From positions 1 through 8,364 of the forward strand of contig SKLX01000027.1 in NCBI GenBank assembly GCA_007121375.1: a stretch of 8,364 bases of DNA. The letters run 5' to 3'. Positions 1 to 7,157 of this stretch are shown here, piece by piece; the first letter of the stretch is position 1; every line of letters begins with the position of its first letter. Origin of the DNA: Bacillota bacterium (GTDB taxonomy: Bacteria > Bacillota > Dethiobacteria > SKNC01). Both the position numbers and the translations under genes were made by a program. Below the pieces are notes generated by a model. That model saw only the letters and a program-made list of their open reading frames with translations, ran no database searches and was not told the DNA's origin.

Positions 1-1718
1 ACAACTGTTTAGATCGTCACCTGGAAGGTGTTAGGAAGAATAAAGCTGCTATAATATGGCAGGGAGAACCGGAAGAAGACGTAGAAGTCTACAGCTACCA
101 GCGACTCCATCGGGAAGTTTGTCGTTTTGCCAACGTGTTAAAGAAGCACGGTGTTAAAAAGGGAGATAGGGTAGCTATTTATCTGGGCATGACTCCCCAG
201 CTTCCCATTGCTATGCTGGCCTGTGCCAGGATTGGTGCTATCCATAGTATCGTCTTTGGTGGATTTAGTTCCGATTCTATCAAGGATAGGGTGCAGGATG
301 CTGACGCTAAAATTCTGATTACTGCTAATTGCGGCCTCAGGGCTGGCAAGACAGTACCTTTAAAGGGTAATGCTGATGCTGCAGTAGCTGAATGCGATAG
401 TATTGAAAAGGTCATTGTATATGATCGTGCTGAATGTGAAGTTGATTGGACTGAAGGCCGTGACCTGTGGTGGCATGAAGAAATGGCTGCCGATGATATT
501 TCCGATCACTGTCCCTGCGAAGAAATGGATGCGGAAGATCCCCTCTTTATCCTCTACACCAGCGGAAGTACTGGAAAACCCAAGGGAGTTCTTCACACCA
601 GTGCAGGATACACTCTCTATGCCATGCAGACCTTTAAGTATGTCTTTGATTACCATGAAGAAGATACCTGGTGGTGTACTGCCGATATTGGCTGGATTAC
701 CGGACACACCTACATTGTTTATGGTCCTCTGGCTCTGGGAGCAACTACCTTGATGTTTGAAGGGGTTCCCAGCTATCCTGCCCCTGACCGGTTCTGGCAG
801 ATAGTGGAGAAGTTCAAGGTTAACCAGTTCTATACTGCGCCTACAGCCCTCCGGGCCATGATTAGAGATGGGGACAAGTGGCCTGAAGGCAGGGACCTGA
901 GCAGCCTGAAGGTTTTAGGTACCGTGGGTGAACCCATTAACCCCCAAGTGTGGGAGTGGTACTACAAAGTAATTGGTAAAGAAAAGTGCCCCATCGTGGA
1001 TACTTACTGGCAGACGGAAACCGGCGGACATATTATCGTGGGACTGCCTGGTGTTATTTCCCAGAAACCTGGTTCCGCCAGCCTGCCCTTCTTTGGCGTA
1101 GAACCTGCTATTGTGGACCAGGAAGCCAAAGAACTGCCAGACAATGAGCCGGGATACCTGGTAATTAAAAAGCCCTGGCCCGGTATGATGAGAACTGTTT
1201 TTGGAGATCACGAGCGCTTCAGACAGACCTACTTTGATATGTTGCCCGGCTTCTATCTAACAGGTGACCAGGCCAGGAGAGATGAGGACGGTTATTACTG
1301 GATCCTGGGCCGCATTGATGACGTTATTAACGTTTCCGGTCACCGGATGGGAACTGCTGAAGTTGAAAGCGCCCTGGTTAGCCATGAAGCCATTGCGGAA
1401 GCAGCTGTGGTAGGATACCCCCATGAAGTTAAAGGGGAAGGAATCTTTGCCTATTGCATCATGAAGGAGGGCTTTGAGCCCAGCGATGAACTAAAGGCTG
1501 AATTAAGAAAGCATGTAAGAAAGGTAATTGGCCCCATCGCCTCTCCCGACTTTATTATCTTGACCCCTGGCCTTCCCAAGACCAGGAGTGGTAAGATAAT
1601 GAGGCGTGTTTTGAGGAAGATTGCCAACAGCCAGTTTGATGAAGTTGGCGATACTTCAACCCTGGCAGATCCTGCCGTTGTGGATGAGCTCATTAACCTG
1701 CGGAAGGAATTGGGTTAA
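1..1718 (+). CDS. acs: acetyl-CoA synthetase (AMP-forming), 5'-truncated by the window edge
   Basis: This cytoplasmic enzyme activates acetate with ATP and CoA to acetyl-CoA through acetyl-AMP. The reading frame is open from position 3 and begins NCLDRHL, a conserved segment inside the family, so the true start lies upstream; 571 residues are visible. Motifs seen are the P-loop-like YTSGSTGKPKG (555-587), DTYWQTETGG (999-1028), the hinge region TGDQARRDEDG, GRIDDVINVSGHRMG, and the C-terminal PKTRSGK with its lysine codon at 1593-1595. The Trp codon at 1008 and this Lys are spaced exactly like Trp414 and Lys609 of the enterobacterial enzyme, implying about 78 missing residues. That Trp is the known acyl-pocket residue that favours acetate, so acetate rather than propionate is the likely substrate. 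Lys609 is the known site of inhibitory acetylation. The frame is unbroken and no neighbour on the right shares its transcript, because a terminator follows. Confidence 0.97.
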   Translation, partial: NCLDRHLEGVRKNKAAIIWQGEPEEDVEVYSYQRLHREVCRFANVLKKHGVKKGDRVAIYLGMTPQLPIAMLACARIGAIHSIVFGGFSSDSIKDRVQDADAKILITANCGLRAGKTVPLKGNADAAVAECDSIEKVIVYDRAECEVDWTEGRDLWWHEEMAADDISDHCPCEEMDAEDPLFILYTSGSTGKPKGVLHTSAGYTLYAMQTFKYVFDYHEEDTWWCTADIGWITGHTYIVYGPLALGATTLMFEGVPSYPAPDRFWQIVEKFKVNQFYTAPTALRAMIRDGDKWPEGRDLSSLKVLGTVGEPINPQVWEWYYKVIGKEKCPIVDTYWQTETGGHIIVGLPGVISQKPGSASLPFFGVEPAIVDQEAKELPDNEPGYLVIKKPWPGMMRTVFGDHERFRQTYFDMLPGFYLTGDQARRDEDGYYWILGRIDDVINVSGHRMGTAEVESALVSHEAIAEAAVVGYPHEVKGEGIFAYCIMKEGFEPSDELKAELRKHVRKVIGPIASPDFIILTPGLPKTRSGKIMRRVLRKIANSQFDEVGDTSTLADPAVVDELINLRKELG

Positions 1719-1758
1719 ATATAATAAAAGCATAAAGTTAGCAACAAAGTTTTACGAG

Positions 1759-1805
1759 GGAGCCCCGGCTGTTATAGCCGGGGCTCCTCTATTTTCTTAT
1801 TTTTA
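1759..1805 (+). terminator. intrinsic terminator of acs
   Basis: A perfect 12-bp stem, GGAGCCCCGGCT at 1759-1770 paired with AGCCGGGGCTCC at 1776-1787, closes a GTTAT loop. It is followed by a T-rich tail at 1788-1805. It lies 40 bases after the acs stop, so it separates acs from the downstream gene group. Confidence 0.93.
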
Positions 1806-1834
1806 AAGGAAAATAAAAAAATACACCGAAGTAG

Positions 1835-1840
1835 TATAAT
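1835..1840 (+). promoter_or_regulatory. probable -10 box (TATAAT) for the Lon-like protease gene and perhaps the genes after it
   Basis: A perfect consensus TATAAT sits 31 bases before the start codon at 1872 and just after the acs terminator, where a new promoter is expected. No TTGACA-like -35 is found 16-18 bases upstream, where the DNA is an A-rich run, and there is no TGn extension. The call therefore rests on the -10 box and its position only. Confidence 0.5.
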
Positions 1841-1860
1841 GAAGAAAGGTATTTGGTGAA

Positions 1861-1866
1861 AGGAGG
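1861..1866 (+). promoter_or_regulatory. ribosome binding site of the Lon-like protease gene
   Basis: A perfect AGGAGG lies five bases before the ATG at 1872. It fixes the start and suggests efficient translation. Confidence 0.85.
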
Positions 1867-1871
1867 AAACC

Positions 1872-4289
1872 ATGAAAGATCATTATAAAGTGCCACTGGA
1901 AAGCTTGAAAAAAGTATGTGATGAAAAAATATTTGACTTTAAAACTACGGAGGAAGTCCTCCCCCAGGAAGGAATTATTGGGCAGGAACGGGCAGTTAAG
2001 GCCGTAGAATTTGGATTGAAGGTTAAAAGGTATGGGTACAATATATTTATGATGGGTATTACCGGGACGGGAAAATTCAGTTATGCCCAGAATTATGTTA
2101 AAGAGGTTGCTAAAGATGAGTCTGTTCCCGAAGATTGGTGTTATGTCTATAACTTTGAGAATCCTTACGAGCCTAAAGCCTTGAATTTTCCTTCTGGCAA
2201 AGGAAAAGATTTCTGCGAGGATATGGAAGAACTGGTAGAGGACTTAAAAGTAGAAATACCAAGGGCTTTTGAAGGAGAAGAATACGAAAAAGAAAAGGCA
2301 GAAATTTTAAAAGAATTCCAGCAGCAGAGGAATGAATTAATGGAAGAACTGAGTAAGATAGCCCAGGAAAAAGGTTTTGCCCTGAAAAGAACTCCTACTG
2401 GCTTTGTAACAATTCCCATAGTAGATGGAAAGCAGTTAAGTCAGGAGGAATTTGATCAATTAGAGGAAGATGTTAAAGAAGACCTGGAAGAAAAAATGAA
2501 TGAAGTTCAGTTAAAATCTATGGAAGTTACCCGTAAAATTCTTAATGCAGAGAAAGAAGTTAAAGATAAATTGAAGCAATTGGAGAAAAAGATAGGACTT
2601 TTTGCCGTAGGACATCTCATAGATGACCTTAAAGAAAAGTATAAAGATTATTCAAAGGTAAAAGATTACCTGGAGGAAGTAAAAGAAGATGTGCTGGAAA
2701 ACCTGGATGACTTTAAAGCTGAAGAAGGAGAGCAATCTACTTTTCCCTGGATGAAAAAGCCTAAGGCTGCTGAAGAAAGGTACCAGGTTAATCTCCTGGT
2801 GGATCGGAGTGAAAGTTCAGGGGCACCAGTGGTTATTGAAACTAATCCCACTTATTATAACCTGGTAGGAAAAGTGGAATATGAAAGCCAGTTTGGTATG
2901 GTTAGCACAGACTATACCATGATTAAGCCGGGAGCAATTCACCGGGCTAATGGAGGTTACTTAATACTGCAGGCGATGGATCTTTTAACCAATTTTCGTT
3001 CCTGGGATGCATTAAAAAGGGTGCTTAAAAATAAGGAGCTTCAAATCGAAAACCTCCAGGAACAGATGGGGTTAGTAGCCATGTCAACTTTAAGGCCTGA
3101 GCCTATACCGGTAAATGTTAAAGTAATAATAATTGGAAATCCTTTTATCTACAGGCTTCTTTACCACTATGAGGAAGATTTTCGGAAACTTTTTAAAATT
3201 AAAGCTGATTTTGATGTAGAAATGAAGAGGAATGAAGATAATATAAATTTAATGGCAGGATTTGTTAGCAATCAATGCCAGATGGAGGGACTGCGTTCTT
3301 TTGAGTCTTCGGCCGTAGCCCGTCTGGTAGAACATAGTTCCCGTCTTGCCGGGCACCAGGGTAAACTTACTACCAAATTTAATGACATCATAGAAATTAT
3401 TCACGAAGCTGATGGATGGGCTGCCCTGGATAATTCAGAACATGTTGAAGCCCGTCATATTAAAAAAGCTATTGAAGAAAAGGTTTATCGATCTAATAAG
3501 ATAGAAATGAAGATCCAGGAAATGTTCCAGGAAGGGAAATATCTCCTTGATGTGGAAGGGGAAAAAGTAGGACAGGTAAATGGGCTTTCTGTTATTGACC
3601 AGGGAGATTATACCTTTGGTAAACCTAACCGTATTACTGCTGCTGTTTACCTGGGTAAACGAGGCATTATGAATATTGAACGGGAAGCAAAATTGAGCGG
3701 CAAGATTCATAACAAGGGAGTGTTAATACTGGGAGGCTATCTAGCTGGAAAGTATGCCCAGGAAATACCATTAACCCTCTCCGCTACCCTTACCTTTGAG
3801 CAGCTTTACGAAGGAGTAGAGGGAGACAGTGCTTCCAGCACAGAACTTTACGCACTCCTATCAAGCCTTTCCAAGCTTCCCTTAAGGCAAGATATTGCTG
3901 CAACGGGTTCCGTAAACCAAAAGGGAGAAATACAGCCCGTGGGAGGAATTAATGAAAAAATAGAAGGTTTTTATGCTGTATGTAAGGCTAAAGGTCTAAC
4001 GGGCCAGCAGGGAGTTATTATACCCTATCAGAATATGAATAACCTCATGCTTTCTGACGAAGTTGTGGAAGCGGTGGAAAAGGGTGAGTTTAATTTATAC
4101 CAGGTTCGAACCATTGATGAGGGTATAGAAATACTGACAGGTGTTTCTGCAGGAGAAGTGATGGAGGAGGGTACTTATCCCGAAGGAACAGTAAACTACC
4201 TGGTGGACAAGAACCTAAGGCATTATAACCAGGCTTTAATTAAGCGAAGAAAAGAAATACAGTCTGAAGAAAGTTCAAGGGATGAATAA
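1872..4289 (+). CDS. Lon-like protease (COG1067/LonB-LonC type) with altered Walker motifs
   Basis: An 805-residue cytoplasmic serine protease with a Ser-Lys dyad. An AAA-like N-terminal part carries the P-loop region G62-ITGT-GK68, then a long charged, coiled-coil-prone insertion (about residues 115-275) and the HRANGGYLIL segment (357-366) followed by a sensor-like IIIGNP. A Lon C-terminal protease domain starts at about residue 560. The catalytic serine is Ser653 in EGDSAS and the lysine is Lys696 in GGINEK; their 43-residue spacing equals Ser679/Lys722 of E. coli Lon. There is no Lon N-terminal substrate domain, and the length fits the COG1067 group. Oddities: Phe69 stands where Walker A normally has Ser/Thr, and Gln367 follows the hydrophobic strand where Walker B normally has an acidic residue. 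The LonC proteases of this group are known to work without ATP hydrolysis, so ATP dependence is uncertain here. It is probably the first gene of the transcript; substrates are unknown. Confidence 0.9.
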   Translation: MKDHYKVPLESLKKVCDEKIFDFKTTEEVLPQEGIIGQERAVKAVEFGLKVKRYGYNIFMMGITGTGKFSYAQNYVKEVAKDESVPEDWCYVYNFENPYEPKALNFPSGKGKDFCEDMEELVEDLKVEIPRAFEGEEYEKEKAEILKEFQQQRNELMEELSKIAQEKGFALKRTPTGFVTIPIVDGKQLSQEEFDQLEEDVKEDLEEKMNEVQLKSMEVTRKILNAEKEVKDKLKQLEKKIGLFAVGHLIDDLKEKYKDYSKVKDYLEEVKEDVLENLDDFKAEEGEQSTFPWMKKPKAAEERYQVNLLVDRSESSGAPVVIETNPTYYNLVGKVEYESQFGMVSTDYTMIKPGAIHRANGGYLILQAMDLLTNFRSWDALKRVLKNKELQIENLQEQMGLVAMSTLRPEPIPVNVKVIIIGNPFIYRLLYHYEEDFRKLFKIKADFDVEMKRNEDNINLMAGFVSNQCQMEGLRSFESSAVARLVEHSSRLAGHQGKLTTKFNDIIEIIHEADGWAALDNSEHVEARHIKKAIEEKVYRSNKIEMKIQEMFQEGKYLLDVEGEKVGQVNGLSVIDQGDYTFGKPNRITAAVYLGKRGIMNIEREAKLSGKIHNKGVLILGGYLAGKYAQEIPLTLSATLTFEQLYEGVEGDSASSTELYALLSSLSKLPLRQDIAATGSVNQKGEIQPVGGINEKIEGFYAVCKAKGLTGQQGVIIPYQNMNNLMLSDEVVEAVEKGEFNLYQVRTIDEGIEILTGVSAGEVMEEGTYPEGTVNYLVDKNLRHYNQALIKRRKEIQSEESSRDE

Positions 4290-4299
4290 AGGTAAATAA

Positions 4300-4311
4300 T
4301 TACTTAAGTAA
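4300..4311. repeat. 12-bp perfect palindrome TTACTTAAGTAA between the protease gene and selU
   Basis: A fully self-complementary 12-mer in the 45-base gap, with no loop and no T tail, so it is not a terminator. It could be a binding site for a dimeric protein, but a chance AT-rich palindrome is at least as likely. Confidence 0.3.
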
Positions 4312-4322
4312 AAAGAGGGAAG

Positions 4323-4327
4323 AAGGA
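4323..4327 (+). promoter_or_regulatory. ribosome binding site that decides the selU start
   Basis: AAGGA lies seven bases before the ATG at 4335 but only four before the in-frame TTG at 4332. This favours the ATG. Confidence 0.55.
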
Positions 4328-4334
4328 AAAGTTG

Positions 4335-5411
4335 ATGAAAGAATTAATAATAACTGTGCAAGAATTATTTATGATGAAGGATCCCCCCGTTATTGTTGAT
4401 GTTCGTTCTCCCTCGGAATATGCCTTGGCTTCTATCCCGGGTGCAATTAATCTCCCTCTTTTTGATGATTATGAAAGGGCTCAAATAGGAATTATTTACA
4501 AGGAAAAGGGCATTTTGGAGGCTAAACTGAAGGGAGTCGAGTTATTTTCTCCAAAAATGCATTATTTTGTGAGTAGAATTATAGAAGAAATAGAAAAAAA
4601 CAACAGGGCCGTAGTTTTTTACTGCTGGCGGGGAGGTATGAGGAGTAAGTTTCCTTTAAAAATAACTGAATTTTTAGGGCTGCAGGTATATCAGCTCCAG
4701 GGTGGATACAAGGGTTATCGGCGATATATTTACCACCAGCTTAACAATTACGAATTTCATAACCAGCAGCTTATAGTTTTAAACGGGTTTACTGGTTCTG
4801 GTAAAACAAAGGTAATAAAAAGGTTGGCCTCCCACTGGCCTGTTTTAGACCTGGAAGGTATGGCCCGGCACCGGGGTTCTGTATTTGGAAACCTGGGGTT
4901 AGAAAAACCCAGGAGCCAAAAAGACTTTGAAGCCCTTTTATGGCATGATCTTTACAGGTTCAGGGATGAACCCTTTATAATTGTGGAGGGAGAAGGAAGA
5001 AAAATTGGTCCTCTGAACCTTCCTCCTTTCCTGGTGAAAGCCATAAAGGAGGGGACCCATATACTTCTTCAGGCCTCCCTGGAAACCCGGGTGAAACGCA
5101 TATTAAATGAATATGCCTCTTTGGATAAAGAAATAGTTAAGAACCAGGCAAGAAAACCCCTCAGTTACCTCACCAAAAGGTTGGGCAGGGATAAGGTATC
5201 TCGCCTTCAGGAACTTCTGGAAGATGAAGATTATTATAATATGGTAAAAATCCTTTGCCGGGAACATTATGATCAAAAGTACGCAGAATCAAAAATTGGA
5301 GTTAACGAGTTTGAACTGGTAGTGAAAGCTGAAAACCTGGAAGAAGCAGTAGAAGAAATAAATGGATATCTTAACAGGCTTTTGATTAAAAGAAAAACAG
5401 CTGCAGAGTAA
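4335..5411 (+). CDS. selU: tRNA 2-selenouridine synthase (MnmH/SelU/YbbB)
   Basis: This enzyme converts 2-thiouridine at wobble position 34 of tRNAs for Lys, Glu and Gln into 2-selenouridine, using selenophosphate, through a geranylated intermediate. The 358-residue protein has the two-domain layout of the family. An N-terminal rhodanese domain (about 1-135) contains DVRSPSEY and the active-site loop YCWRGGMRS; with the ATG start its cysteine is residue 97, the same number as the essential Cys97 of the E. coli enzyme. A P-loop domain follows, with GFTGSGKT at 151-158, DLEGMARHRGSVFG from residue 172, and VEGEGRKIG from 217, corresponding to the EDESRRIG-type motif of proteobacterial members. 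An in-frame TTG at 4332 is a less likely start. The stop is 14 bases from the next gene, so co-expression is likely. A selenophosphate synthetase (selD) must be encoded elsewhere; none is in the window. Confidence 0.93.
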   Translation: MKELIITVQELFMMKDPPVIVDVRSPSEYALASIPGAINLPLFDDYERAQIGIIYKEKGILEAKLKGVELFSPKMHYFVSRIIEEIEKNNRAVVFYCWRGGMRSKFPLKITEFLGLQVYQLQGGYKGYRRYIYHQLNNYEFHNQQLIVLNGFTGSGKTKVIKRLASHWPVLDLEGMARHRGSVFGNLGLEKPRSQKDFEALLWHDLYRFRDEPFIIVEGEGRKIGPLNLPPFLVKAIKEGTHILLQASLETRVKRILNEYASLDKEIVKNQARKPLSYLTKRLGRDKVSRLQELLEDEDYYNMVKILCREHYDQKYAESKIGVNEFELVVKAENLEEAVEEINGYLNRLLIKRKTAAE

Positions 5412-5417
5412 AGGTGG
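5411..5417 (+). promoter_or_regulatory. ribosome binding site that decides the methyltransferase start
   Basis: AAGGTGG, one mismatch from AAGGAGG, overlaps the last base of the selU stop codon and lies eight bases before the ATG at 5426. An alternative GTG start at 5414 would fall inside this site and has no good site of its own. Confidence 0.6.
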
Positions 5418-5425
5418 AAGGGAAA

Positions 5426-6175
5426 ATGTACCAGTACAACAAGTTGGCCCGCATATACGATTATTTGATGCAGGGCATAGATTATGATGAATGGGCCGAA
5501 TATATAATTTCTTTAGTGGAAGAACATGGAGGTAATAAAGGCATAATGATGGACCTGGCCTGTGGTACAGGCAGTTCATCCCTTTCTTTAGCGAAAAAGG
5601 ACCTCCAGGTAGTAGGGGTTGACCTTTCTCCCCAGATGTTGGAAGCAGCCCGGGTAAAGGCTGATAAAGAAGGATTAAAGATAGATTTTGTAGAACAGGA
5701 CATGCGAGAACTCAGTTTGACAGATAAAGTGGATTCAGTTGTAGTATTCCAGGATGGATTAAATTATATGCTGAAAGAAGAAGACCTGAAAAGGGTCTTT
5801 GAGGGAGTATATAAACAACTTAAAGCCAAAGGACTTTTTATTTTTGATATTAATTCGGTAGATAAGCTCCCTGCTTCCCCGGATGAAGTGAACTGGTTGG
5901 ATGAAGATGATATGACGTTAATCTGGGATTCTACTTATAATAGAGAAGAGGAAATTTGGGAAATTAATTTAACGGGTTTTTTAAAGGTAGAAGGGGATTA
6001 TTATGAGAAATTTCAAGAGGTGCACCGGGAAAGATATTATCCCCGTAGAATTATAAAAAACTACCTGGAAGAAGCCGGGTTTCAAATGCTGGCTGTATAT
6101 AAAGCTTTTACCCTTGAAGAAGGGAATGATAATCATAGAAGGTTATATTATGTAGCCAGAAAGGAACAGGCATGA
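5426..6175 (+). CDS. class I SAM-dependent methyltransferase, substrate unknown
   Basis: A 249-residue cytoplasmic protein with a Rossmann methyltransferase fold. Motif I is DLACGTGS (Asp43 to about residue 50), the acidic end of strand beta2 is Asp66 in VVGVDLSPQML, and EQDMREL followed by VVFQDGLNYM mark the later SAM-pocket strands. The opening YNKLARIYDYLM and GIDYDEWAEYI are typical of the Firmicute YqeM-like group, whose substrates are mostly unknown. The C-terminal half (DSTYNREEEIWEINLTGF, then the YYEKFQEVHRERYYP region) resembles the cap seen in small-molecule or tRNA methyltransferases, but does not identify a substrate. I chose the ATG because the protein then starts like its relatives and has a well-spaced binding site. 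It sits between selU and trmL with gaps of 14 and 12 bases, so a tRNA-related role is a context inference only. Confidence 0.88.
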   Translation: MYQYNKLARIYDYLMQGIDYDEWAEYIISLVEEHGGNKGIMMDLACGTGSSSLSLAKKDLQVVGVDLSPQMLEAARVKADKEGLKIDFVEQDMRELSLTDKVDSVVVFQDGLNYMLKEEDLKRVFEGVYKQLKAKGLFIFDINSVDKLPASPDEVNWLDEDDMTLIWDSTYNREEEIWEINLTGFLKVEGDYYEKFQEVHRERYYPRRIIKNYLEEAGFQMLAVYKAFTLEEGNDNHRRLYYVARKEQA

Positions 6176-6181
6176 GGGGGG
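6174..6181 (+). promoter_or_regulatory. ribosome binding site of trmL overlapping the upstream stop codon
   Basis: GAGGGGGG shares its first two bases with the TGA stop of the methyltransferase (6173-6175) and lies six bases before the TTG start at 6188. It supports the non-ATG start and suggests translational coupling. Confidence 0.6.
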
Positions 6182-6187
6182 CTAATT

Positions 6188-6646
6188 TTGCATGTGGTCC
6201 TGGTTGAACCAGAAATACCTCAAAATGTAGGGAATATTTCCCGGACCTGTGTGCTTACGGGAACACCCCTTCATTTAATCAAACCCCTGGGATTTTCCCT
6301 GGAGGATCGTTACTTAAAGAGGGCAGGGTTGGATTACTGGCCTTATTTAAATCTAAGGGTTTACGAAAACTTTCAAGAATTTGAAAATGAACATGGGAAA
6401 AGGAGATTTATTCTTTCCACAATCAGGACCAAGAAGATATATACTCAAGTTAATTTTAAGGAAGATGATTTTCTCCTGTTTGGTAAAGAGACCCGGGGAC
6501 TTCCCCCAGAGGTTATAGAAAAATATAAGAATTCATGTATAAGAATTCCTATGATTAATATATCCCGTTCTTTAAATCTTTCAAATTCCGTAGCTGTTGT
6601 ACTTTATGAAGCTTTAAGGCAGCAGGGGTTTCCAGGCCTTGGATAG
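6188..6646 (+). CDS. trmL: tRNA (cytidine(34)-2'-O)-methyltransferase TrmL
   Basis: A SPOUT-class enzyme that uses SAM to methylate the 2'-O of the wobble nucleotide (C34 or U34) of tRNA-Leu isoacceptors, acting as a dimer in the cytoplasm. The 152-residue protein is about the usual length (E. coli TrmL has 157) and shows all three SpoU/TrmL motifs: EPEIPQNVGNISRT (7-20) with the conserved Asn13 and Arg19, LLFGKETRGLP (96-106), and IPM followed by SRSLNLSNSVAVVLYEALRQ (126-145), which form the knotted SAM-binding site. No extra RNA-binding domain is present, as expected for TrmL rather than TrmH or RlmB. The start codon is TTG; no ATG is available nearby in this frame, and translation from TTG gives exactly the family N terminus. 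It is 12 bases from the preceding gene and 70 from the following one. Confidence 0.95.
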   Translation: MHVVLVEPEIPQNVGNISRTCVLTGTPLHLIKPLGFSLEDRYLKRAGLDYWPYLNLRVYENFQEFENEHGKRRFILSTIRTKKIYTQVNFKEDDFLLFGKETRGLPPEVIEKYKNSCIRIPMINISRSLNLSNSVAVVLYEALRQQGFPGLG

Positions 6647-6716
6647 TTTTATACCCGGGAATAAGGAGCAGTATTCTGGTTAAAATAATTTAAAACCCTC
6701 CAGGGATTTGGTGGTT

Positions 6717-7136
6717 ATGGTAAAATTACTAGTAGGAAACCCTTTGCTTTTTATTATTGCCTTACTGGTTGCTGTGAACGGTTGTTTAGCAGGAATTCAA
6801 GAAAGGAAAGGGCAGGAAGATTATAGCTTAGAAGAAAGGCATATGATAATGCAGGATGCTTGGCCTAAAGGCTGCATTTCATGCCACCGGGTTACTGATG
6901 ATGATAAGAATATTGGTTTTTTAGTAAACCAGGAGATAGAAGGTCACCCGGTTATTAATTCAAGAACCCTTAAAGAATGTATGGATTGTCATAGATCAGG
7001 TGAAGAGAACTTTGTTAACCGCCTTCATGCATCCCATATGAAGAGTCGTAAATATATCGAGTATTTTCACAGCAACTGCCTGGGGTGTCATCAAATGAAC
7101 AACAAAGGCAAAGTGTTTGTTAAAGGATTAGAATAA
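6717..7136 (+). CDS. small tri-haem c-type cytochrome, putative lipoprotein
   Basis: A 139-residue exported electron-transfer protein. Residues 1-22 form a signal sequence with hydrophobic core LLFIIALLVAV, followed by NGC, a lipobox-like site that would make Cys23 the lipidated N terminus on the outer face of the membrane; Asn at position -2 is not the usual residue. Three CxxCH haem c attachment sites follow: CISCH (53-57), CMDCH (88-92) and CLGCH (121-125). Extra histidines (HMIMQ, GHPV, LHASH, YFHSNC) could be second axial ligands, giving bis-His low-potential haems. It resembles short multihaem cytochromes, but I cannot name the family or its partner, and no oxidoreductase is adjacent. 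The start is uncertain: TTG 6708, GTG 6711 and ATG 6717 are in frame; ATG with AGGGA at 6702-6706 is preferred, though GTG 6711 is possible. Cytochrome c maturation genes must lie elsewhere. Confidence 0.85.
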   Translation: MVKLLVGNPLLFIIALLVAVNGCLAGIQERKGQEDYSLEERHMIMQDAWPKGCISCHRVTDDDKNIGFLVNQEIEGHPVINSRTLKECMDCHRSGEENFVNRLHASHMKSRKYIEYFHSNCLGCHQMNNKGKVFVKGLE

Positions 7137-7157
7137 AATTGTTTAATAAATAAAACA

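Noticed and set aside
135..137. GTG codon that could be taken as the acs start
   Set aside because: The frame is open to position 3 and the upstream residues (NCLDRHLEG, then YSYQRLHREVCRFAN) match conserved Acs sequence, so the gene begins outside the window.
360..1211. Open frames of about 100 codons on both strands inside acs
   Set aside because: They overlap a strongly conserved gene in its confirmed frame and their translations show no recognisable domain.
5414..5416. GTG as the start of the methyltransferase
   Set aside because: It would add four non-conserved residues, has no well-placed ribosome binding site, and overlaps the site serving the ATG at 5426.
5289..5703. Minus-strand open frames across the selU/methyltransferase junction
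   Set aside because: They are antisense to two well-supported genes, have no good ribosome binding site that I could see and no recognisable protein motif.
6695..6705. CCCTCCAGGG as a hairpin hiding the cytochrome ribosome binding site
   Set aside because: Only four base pairs with a two-base loop are possible, which is not a stable structure.
6647..6716. Possible separate promoter for the cytochrome gene (TTATAC at 6649, TATTCT at 6672, or TAAAAT at 6681)
   Set aside because: The -35 candidates match the consensus poorly and no strong pair with 16-18 base spacing was found.
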